DNA from: Pisolithus tinctorius | Lineage: Eukaryota > Basidiomycota > Agaricomycetes > Boletales > Pisolithaceae | NCBI GenBank assembly: GCA_024663395.1 | Contig: JANFAH010000026.1 | Location: 186,001 to 250,000, forward strand | Length of the DNA stretch: 64,000 bases | Direction of reading: 5' to 3' | Shown: positions 56,001 to 64,000 of the stretch, piece by piece | How positions within the stretch are numbered: position 1 is the stretch's first letter | Layout: each line of letters starts with the position of its first letter | Made by a program: the position numbers and the translations under genes | The notes under the pieces: model-generated | Databases searched by the model: none | What the model saw: the letters and a program-made list of their open reading frames with translations, nothing else | Told to the model about the DNA's origin: nothing

Positions 56001-59000
56001 GCAGGCCCTTTATTAGTTTGAAGGGATATAACAAAACAAGTGAGGAACATCCCTGGGTAGCGGCGGGAGATATGACAACTGGGGAAGCTTTTGTGCTTGG
56101 CCTGTGGGCCCTGGATAATCAGGGAGAGTGAAAGCGAAAATAAAAAGACTACCCACCACTGAAAGGAGTGATTTTCAACACTGTAAGATGTAGGCGGTAC
56201 TTATACCTCGTCGGAGACTGATAACCGAAGCCAGGTCTCGCTTGGTGGCGGTCACAGTGATCACCTCAATAGCGGTGGAGGCTGTTAGAGGTTTTGCTGA
56301 GAGAGTCACCGCGCCTGAATGGGTCAACAATAACTCTAAAACTGTTGTTGGTGACATTGCTGATAATGTGCTTTGGCTTGCTTGATCGTAGTTGAACGCT
56401 AGCAGGGTTGGAGGCTCACATACATCGTGGCGAGAGTGGAAGATTCACGAATGGGTTTTGGACAGGAAAACGACAGGGAACACCTGTAACAGACGCCATA
56501 CCTAACGGCGCCGGATGACGCGAACGACCGGTGAAATTAAACTCTAGCTAATAGTGGAGTCTGGATTGAAGGCAGCGGTTTCTACGCTAGGTCTCAAGAT
56601 TCCAAAAGGGGCTAGAAAATTCCATTGCCCTATAGTCAGCATGACTGAACTTTTTCTGTCAAGCAAATGAACTTACGCAGGGCTCGCTACCTGGGCCCCA
56701 ACGAAGTATTACAAACCGTTAGGATGGGGAGACTAGAGACTCGACCTTCAAACTTACCACGATATACTGGCTGGAGAGTGTGGTGCACACAGGGAGTTGA
56801 TGCATCGATGGATAGCGATAATTACACACCGGGAGAATTCGCGGAGATTCGACCTGTTCACGTCAATTGGTCAGGTAAGTTCCAGAGCACGGCCTAAGTT
56901 CCCCACGCCAATCGGCGGCCAGAGGCTCCTAGGATTGTTCAGTAAGTACTTACTATAATGTCCCTCAGAAGACGGTGCAACCGACGCAAGCACAGGCGAC
57001 CAGGTTAGCCTCTGCCATTCAACATAAATGTGGAATAATATATCTCTGGAGCCGACTCGTATCTGGCTCAATCCTTACGTTGATTGCGCGGGCGATTCAA
57101 CACGCATCAGGAGGACAGGGAACTGTGGCATCACGGTCACGGCCGGGCAGTGACAGGTTTAAACCATCTATTCGCTTACTGATGCGGCCGAATGAGGAGT
57201 CGGGTGCCAAACTTGACTGACCAGCGAGTGCCCAGCGAAGGTAAATTTCCCGAATATTGTCTAAGAACTGGTGTGTCTCTGAGCTCTTGGTGACCACTGA
57301 CTTCTAGTCCCACACTTATAACGGAGACTCCCCCAGAGCGTCAGAGAATGATGAACCAGGGCCTAGCAGGTCATTGATTAGTTTCGTGTCGATCATGCCT
57401 TCTGCACCCAATACAACTAGAAGTCGCTAGTCCAATACAATTGATCATTACATAAAGTTCTAATGACGGTAAGTAAGCACTTGAAGGAGTAAAGTAGGAA
57501 AACTAAAATCTCTGACAGCCACACCGGTGTTGAGTACGAGGCGGGTGCGACCGGTTCACACCAATGGCGCCTTGCTTGCCATCCACAATCTGTAAATACT
57601 TATTCCTATCACTTGCAGCATGCAATCAACTCGCGAAATTACGCAACATCAACACTTTCCCCCTCTTTAATTTGTGATCGTAGTCAGTGGCTGATCAATC
57701 TGCAGAGTCTCCGAGTTATACAGGTCCCAAGTACGAAGGCTGGAGGGGCCACTAAATAATAGGACATCGGTTTTCTCCGAATTTGTGGCCTCCATTGGTA
57801 AGTCGTTCCACAATTAAACCCTATGTTAACGAGGATGCACGGCAGTCTTCAAGGTATCACCCCATGGAACAAACCTTATGGACGATGTCTTTCTTCAGGC
57901 TGTTGCAGGGACGACTTCTCTCAGATTGTAACTACTTGCCATGGTTTGTGGTTCGTGATACGCTTTATCTGCGACTTTTCATTGATCATCAAATCACCCC
58001 CCTAACTACCTCATCATCGGAGAAACAAATCTTATCACAACCTTCTTGTAATCCTATAGGAGGTATCCTCAATGTTTTCATCTGAAAGTAGCTAATTGGC
58101 GCTCGCAATAATGTTAGTATATGTACATCTCAATCGCCACTCAATATACTCTACGTAGCGGGATAATTAGAAGTCTGGTATCGCTGGCAACACACCGTAT
58201 CTTCCCGATATCAGCATGAGAAAGAATCGCTCAGTACCCATAATAGGGGTTATAGTGTCGATATGTCCTTCTCCCTGTCCTCCGCCGTGGACCACCACAT
58301 CTGCAGCAAAGGATGTCCAATATGACATCGACTATCGTCACAATGATCTGAGAGGACAGTTGAGCCATTCACGCCCGACACGACAGCGGAGGAACCAACG
58401 CACCATAGTGAAGGCACCAACGATAGCCATGAGCAAGTTTGCTATCGCTGCAATTATGGCATTCAGTCCATTTCCTATCGCTGAACATACACTGCCCTGC
58501 GTGTCGAGACCGCTTAAGAACCACTAAATTACCACAGAGTAGATGACTTACCATGTTGTGAAACGCGTAACGCCTGTCGTAGTCACTTCGTGCCCAACGC
58601 CGGTATGAATGTGTTTGGAAAGGTGGGAACTCGTGGTGCGGGGGCTATTTTATACATGCGGTCAGGCTGTGGTACTTTGACGTATAGGAAGCCCTGCGGT
58701 CACCCGGTGGGCACCTCGTTGCACGGCCATTGCCATTTTGCGCAGAAACGCAGGGAATAAAAGTGGCACCACAACAAACAACTAATACTAGTCACGAGGA
58801 ACAAATGGTTCCGTATGAAGATTGGTCAGTTCGGCTGCTTCATTTATCATTGCTTCAATTGTCACCAGCTTCCAGAGCGCCCACAGTGCTGCTGGAAGTT
58901 GACCAAGCAGCATTCTGAAGCGTAATACAACTCTTATTCTCCACGAGGTGGGAAGCAACAGTGGGAGAACCGGGAATTCTTACAGTAACCCACCGACGAG

Positions 59001-60310
59001 CATAATTATTTTTGCAAGACGCTGTAAGATAAGAGATATCACCTTGTTTCACAAATGGCACAAGTGACTCAAAGTGACGAACGCAACTTGCCAAAGGGGG
59101 AGAAAGAAGACATAACGCAAGGACTAGGGCACTGAGTACTGAGTGATGGATGTGGATTAGCCCTTTACATAATATCTGCCAACAGTGGGCGTATCAATCT
59201 ACTTGCGCTATGTATAACGGCCTCCATGATATGCCGGTTGTTCACAAACTTTGCAAGCGCGAGTCAAGTCTCAAAACCCCAGCCAGACTGACGTTCACTG
59301 GAAAATCAATACCCGCCAGAGAATAGAAGAATTGCCCTGGGATGACCATAATTGATGTGAATGGAAGGAAGACGCCCTGTCGAGAACATCTGGCCAGTGG
59401 CTGAACATCAAAGGATACAGTGGCTCGCGATCTATATATGGCCAACCTCGAGGAGAATGCACCTGGAAAGAACTCTCTAAAACGGGAGCAATCACAGCAA
59501 AAAGAGATAGATGATATAGGATACGAACGTGCTCGCATGTGGCACTAGACGGATCCGAAATCGGTCGACGGTGATACTTGTACCAGAGGGGAAATCCCGG
59601 TCTGCAGAGCTAGTACTGAACAACCACCTTCGTAAACCTTACGTTGGCACCGCACCCTAGATTAACCAGTACTCGTTTTCAGAGCGGCACGGAGTCACAA
59701 CCAACACCTCCACTTACGGGACAGAACGTTGCCTCCGAGAAATTAAGACAGTACTCATGCACCTCAGCCACCCCACTAAATAACATACTCGCTTTCATTA
59801 TCTTCTAAACTACCTGTTTGGATGTGCGAATTTGATATTGGGAGGGTCATAGTTCCGGTGACGTCAGATGGAAGTATGTGCTAAGTAGAAGCCGAAGTAC
59901 GTTACCAGATTATCAATTATCACGAGTAACAAATATTCACAGGAAGGAGGCAGGGGGGCAGGCAAGGGGAAAGGGTAGTTCTGACTTACTAAGCAACATC
60001 CGGTGGGAAATTTCGTTTCGACGATGATGGATTATGTAAGACGCACTTGGGTCTGTTACTCACACTCAGCGGGCAAAGGCCCAGTAGCATCCCTTCTAAG
60101 TCGCCTGCTGTGACCAATGGCCGATACCGATGGTGATGACCGACCTGTGACCCAAGGATCAACCCGTTGTGCTGGTTTGTCTGCTGAAATCACAAACAAT
60201 CGGCGAATGACTTGAAATGAGTCATCCCGTGGTATCATCTTTCGGATAAACGCACAACTGCAACCTCCTATAGAACCAACTTGCAACGTTGAGGCTCGGA
60301 AGAGTTGACT
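53091..60310. other. 7.2-kb gene-poor region
   Basis: All six frames are dense in stops and no protein family is recognised. The longest frame is a 153-codon minus-strand ORF (54186-53725, Ser/Pro/Ala-rich) that might be an exon of an unknown gene. Other short frames (56357-56175, 58216-58527, 59538-59242) show no motif. No terminal repeats, long inverted repeats or satellite arrays were noticed by eye. It may be decayed transposon DNA or a long regulatory interval. Confidence 0.45.
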
Positions 60311-61128
60311 ATGAACAGTTCAATGATCGTCGGAGAATGTTATCGCGGTGGCAACTTCGCAGTACGAGAGGTAGAGAACGACAGAGTAAAGCTCGTACCA
60401 TTCGTGGTGAGTTCTAACACACGCGCGCGCGCGCGCGCAGGGGTGCAAGAGTGCTGAGGGTCGATGTCGACCATCATATGTAGTCATCACTTCATGCTGA
60501 TCTCTTCTTCCAAGGCTCGGTTAACCATCCAGAGCTTTTCCGTTTCCTTCCCTATGGACCTTATGACTCTGCGGCAGAATTCGTCGAAGGGTTGATCGAG
60601 GGTTTTATCAACTCTGATCCGGGCGCCGCTCTCTATGCCATCATAGACAAGACACACCGTTTCCCTCACTCTCCTTCTCCTTCGCAAGCCGACTTTGCGG
60701 GGTTGATTGGTTACCTTAACACAAGTACCACGCACCTCAAGACTGAAATCGGCTGTATCACGATTCTTCCACCTTTCCAGCGCACACATGTCACCACGAA
60801 CGCAGTCGGGCTGCTGATGGAGTACGCGCTTAACTCTCCTTCGTTCTCTGGGCTGGGTCTTCGGAGAGTACAGTGGCAGGCAAATGAGTTGAACTTTCAG
60901 TCTGTTCAGACTGCGGAACGGATGGGATTCAAAAGGGAGGGGACACTCCGCTGGGATAGAGTTCTACCTAGCGATAAGGGAAAACCTGGGAATTCCACTC
61001 AGTCAAGGGCAGGGGACCCGAAGTCGGACTGTGTTGGGAGGCATACAGCGATACTGGCGATATGCTGGGACGATTGGGAGAATGGAGGGAGAGAGGAAGT
61101 ATTGAGGTTAATGGCGCGCCGAAAATAA
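60311..61128 (+). CDS. GNAT-family N-acetyltransferase, tandem copy 1
   Basis: Acetyl-CoA-dependent transferase of the RimJ/RimL-like (Acetyltransf_3) type; the substrate is unknown. Exons 60311-60406 and 60484-61128 give 246 residues. Exon 1 encodes MNSSMIVGECYRGG and the strand VKLVPFV. Exon 2 opens SSLHADLFFQGSVNHPELF, then FLPYGPYDSAAEF, ALYAIIDK, ADFAGLIGYLNT, KTEIGCITILPPFQRTHV (core strands before the acetyl-CoA loop), AVGLLMEYAL, GLGLRRVQWQANELNFQSV and AERMGFKREGTLRW, a classic GNAT C-terminal block. The 77-nt intron contains an alternating CG run. The neighbour at 61656-62500 is a close paralogue in the same orientation. Confidence 0.9.
60422..60438. repeat. (CG)n microsatellite inside the acetyltransferase intron
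   Basis: An uninterrupted alternating C/G run of 17 nt follows a short AC run within the intron 60407-60483. Such runs can adopt Z-DNA and are rich in CpG, so their survival contrasts with the CpG decay seen in the transposons. Confidence 0.9.
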
Positions 61129-61655
61129 GGCTCTGAAAATTCATCTTTTACAAGTCCCCCCGTACAAGTCTAATATTCTGACGACGCAAAGAATTGATCT
61201 CCATTATGCAAGCGACTGTTGAACCCATTCCATCTCTGCTGTGCAAACTAAGCCAGCAGAAGTGCACTGTTGCATCCTTGACGGATGTCGATGAGTCTCC
61301 ACAGAAATCTTAGTACCATTTTAAACTTACATACCTGCCATACCTGGAAATTGGTCTACGTCTATGAATAAGAGGAAACCTCCTCGCAGTACGACAGTAC
61401 AGATATGTGTCTTGGTGAGGGTCAACAGCTATGCCGCGACAACATCAGAACGAAAGTGAGTTACCGAGGCTGACTGGTGCGGTCACGATTAGCTCTGCTG
61501 TTGTCGGGTTTCCCACTAAGATCTGAATCGGAGGTACAATCAGCGGAATCGGTGAGTCATACTATGGCACCGGATAGACACAGGCTCTTGTCCCGTAGCT
61601 TTCTTAGCATGTACTACTGAAACACGCAGGCGTCATCGATTTCACATATTCGATC
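61129..61655. other. intergenic spacer between acetyltransferase paralogues
   Basis: About 530 bp with no gene recognised. It should hold the terminator of copy 1 and the promoter of copy 2. Confidence 0.5.
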
Positions 61656-62500
61656 ATGGCTAGCTCGATGGTCGTAGGTGACTTACACAGTGTCAACTTC
61701 CAATTCCCAGCCCGAGAGCTCCAAAATGACAGAATAAGACTCGTGCCATTCGCAGTGAGTCTCACTGCAGGGAAACCCTCCATGCCGAAAGAACAGCTGA
61801 CACCACAATATTGCTGCAACAGACGACTCTGCATGCTGAGCTTTTCTTTCAAGGATCGGTCAACCATCCCGAGCTCTATCGGTATCTTCCCTATGGACCT
61901 TACGAGTCTGCAACCGAATTTGTCGAAACCTTCATCAACAACCGAATCCATCCTACTCCCGGGAATATTCTCTATGCGATCATCGACAAGACACGCAGCC
62001 ACCCAGATTCACCTTCCCCTTCGCAAGCCGATTTCGCAGGAGTAATAGGCTACCTCAACACAGATATGAGCAATCTCAAGACCGAGATAGGTTTCATCAA
62101 GATTCTTCCGCCTTTCCAGTGCACGCATGTCACCACCAACGCAGTTGGGCTCCTACTCCAATATGCGCTTAACCGACCTTCGCATCTTCACGCCCCTGGA
62201 TTGGGATTAAGGAGAGTGCAATGGCAGGCAAACGTACTGAACTTGAAATCTATCCGAGTAGCGGAGAGAATGGGGTTCATGAGGGAAGGCATATTGCGTT
62301 GGGATAGGGCTTTGCCGGCTGACAGAGGAAAAGTTGGAAATGGAGCCCCGTTAAGGGAAGGGGATCCGGAACCGGGAAAGATGGGGAGACATACGGTCAT
62401 ACTAGCAATCTGCTGGGATGATTGGGAGAACGGAGGTGAAGAAGGGGCACTGTGTGTGATGGCGCGCCAGGAGCGACAAAAGCAGTCGATTTTGGCGTAG
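61656..62500 (+). CDS. GNAT-family N-acetyltransferase, tandem copy 2
   Basis: Exons 61656-61754 and 61823-62500 give 258 residues. The start MASSMVVGDLHSVNF is followed by RIRLVPFA. Exon 2 opens TTLHAELFFQGSVNHPELY, then YLPYGPYESATEF, ILY AIIDK-type, ADFAGVIGYLNT, KTEIGFIKILPPFQCTHV, LGLRRVQWQANVLNLKSI and AERMGFMREGILRW. Intron position and phase equal those of copy 1, so the pair arose by tandem duplication after the intron was in place. Differences concentrate at the N-terminus and near the C-terminal loop. The ends differ: ARRK in copy 1, a longer basic tail with KQSILA here. Confidence 0.9.
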
Positions 62501-63549
62501 AGTTCTAGACATGAAATCCCTTGGTAACGCCCACGCTATCGTCTAAGCGATTTTCATGCTCCTTGCGAAACGTAGATTGCTTATTCGCAGTCACGAAAAT
62601 GCAGGTAACCAACTGCAACGGCTTCTAGCGCGACGATTCCGCTATCATGACCGCGGAGACCGGGTTGCTTTGATATTCGTAGGCGCGGAATCACCAAGTC
62701 GCTGCATCATCTTCATGATGGGTAGGTCAGAAACGAACCCCTGCTTGTGAAAGACTCCACGTCTACCACAGAGCGAAACTCTCAAGGGACTGTAGGTGCA
62801 TAGTGTGCCACACTGCCAACCACTCCGGGCACATATGCTCGACGGTGTTGACAGTGAACTTACCAGAACTTCTTCTAAGATTCGTTGCTCTACAATGTGA
62901 ACGTTCGAGTAAGTGATACTGGTGCTGCTCCAACATCAGCTTGGCAGTGGGAAAACGTGACATACCACATGTGCCAATCACCCCGAAACTGCTAGCGTCC
63001 GACAGATCCAATGATTGTCTCGCATCATGGGTTTGAGGATAATGCGGTTTTGCGGCGCCAAGCTGATGTTTGGAGTCAGAGAAGATCATATCAGGGAGAC
63101 AGTAACAGGTGGCAACCAGGCATAATACGTGCGACCGTCGCGCTGCCATTTCTTGCCATCATATCCACTGACACGGCCGTGTCGACATTTGCTGCCGAGG
63201 GGTTCCGACGTGTCATGTAAGTGCCAGCGAATACAAGTCTGTAGTGATACTGCCTTCACCCTCCCATCAAACATTGCGCCAGGGACTGTCTATCGGTATC
63301 CAGATGGACATAATATCATGAAGCATGGTCAGTGGCGGAATACTGGATAATATAATAAGCGGACCAGATATTCCCTAGCTGTCAATCACGTCGGGAGAAG
63401 TCCCCCCCAACTGGGATGATATTCAGGGTCGTAGTGGCAGTGCCCGTGATTTAAGACACGGCGCCCCCTTACAATACAGACACTTGCTCTTTAACTGTTT
63501 TTTTTTGCCTATTGCACACCCTCCTTTCGTTTGTGAACGCACCTCAATC
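62501..63549. other. intergenic region
   Basis: About 1 kb with only short overlapping frames on both strands. No family, repeat or RNA gene is recognised. The last ~70 bp, with a T-run (63499-63507) and a C/T-rich leader, is probably the promoter and 5' leader of the secreted-protein gene. Confidence 0.5.
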
Positions 63550-64000
63550 ATGGTCGGAACCCTTCCTCTCCTTCAAGCTCTTGCCGTTGTCGGGACCTGT
63601 GCGATCTTTTTGGTGCCTGTGCTTGCCTTCGATGACTGACGACTTGAACGCGTCTTTACAGTACCCCATGCTAGCAGAGACGTGTCTAACGCACTTGTCT
63701 CTCGTCAATCAACTTTCGATCCTTCGGAACTGCCATCCCAGTGCCAGAGTCCTTGCCAGGTCATTTCGACCATGAGCGTATGTCCTCTCGGCCAGTTGAT
63801 CCTCCCTAGGCGCCCTCACTTTTTTTTTAGGACTCAAGCTGTGACACTAGCCTGAGCTGCCTCTGCGCCAGCTCTATTTCAAGCGAGCTGCAGACTTGCA
63901 TGTCCTGTCTGGTCGAGGCTGAGCCAACCGTTGAGTCATCCGCCCAATCTGCGCTTTCCAGCTACAACGATGCCTGCGGTACCTCACTTTCCGTGCGTGT
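63550..64000 (+). CDS. secreted Cys/Ser-rich protein, 3' end outside window
   Basis: The ATG at 63550 begins MVGTLPLLQALAVVGT, a hydrophobic signal-peptide-like start. The best model has introns 63599-63661 (ctgac branch site, tttacag acceptor) and 63778-63830 (long T tract, tttag). Exon 2 encodes SRDVSNALVSRQSTFD and QCQSPCQ. Exon 3 begins DSSCDTSLSCLC, then LQTCMSCLVEAEP and SSYNDACGTSLSV, and runs off the window. The spaced cysteine pairs and Ser-rich tail resemble small extracellular, possibly GPI-anchored, basidiomycete proteins. The donor at 63599 splits codon 17; if it is not used, the frame stops after about 29 codons. No enzymatic motif is visible. Confidence 0.65.

Overview
The window is nuclear DNA of a basidiomycete fungus, most likely an Agaricomycete with a transposon-rich genome. 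Grounds: spliced genes with introns mostly of 45-85 nt, a NACHT-WD40 NLR-like gene, a KDZ-type transposon that carries a TET/JBP dioxygenase, Ty3/gypsy chromovirus DNA, and fungal housekeeping genes (STE24, ATG22, SUMO, TFIIS, PRP46). The species cannot be fixed from the sequence.

Layout. 0-4 kb: two copies of one Ty3/gypsy gag family, head to head, with LTR-like DNA between them. 4.1-9.1 kb (minus): a NACHT gene with 15 almost identical WD40 repeats. 10.3-10.9 kb: an unrecognised gene fragment. 10.87-13.81 kb: a palindrome with two 1,329-bp arms. 13.84-31.59 kb: a 17.7-kb DNA transposon with ~95-bp terminal inverted repeats and arrays of a GGGCCC-centred motif at about 43-bp spacing just inside both ends. 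It holds five gene-sized units: a cysteine-cluster gene, a KDZ transposase with its DDE residues and CxC zinc region, two unrecognised genes, and a TET/JBP-like 5-methylcytosine dioxygenase. Most are broken by in-frame TGA codons where CGA is expected, which suggests deamination of methylated CpG. 31.6-41.5 kb: a three-level nest. An old gag ORF (minus) is split by an 824-bp solo LTR (target duplication TGTAC), which is itself split by a complete 8,065-bp chromovirus (two 695-bp LTRs, target duplication TGTAG). 41.7-42.2 kb: a TA-flanked MITE.

43.1-53.1 kb is a compact run of core genes: STE24 CAAX protease (+), ATG22 vacuolar transporter (-), SUMO (-), TFIIS (-), the spliceosomal WD40 protein PRP46/PLRG1 (+) and a Ser/Pro-rich unknown (-). 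53.1-60.3 kb holds nothing recognised. 60.3-62.5 kb has two tandem GNAT acetyltransferase paralogues, and a gene for a secreted Cys/Ser-rich protein runs off the right edge.

How the parts relate: the left two thirds is a transposon graveyard with a clear insertion order, and the right third is stable gene space. In the big transposon the transposase, its accessory genes and the TET/JBP gene lie between matched ends, so they probably moved as one cargo. Exon limits were placed by eye from splice signals and family resemblance.
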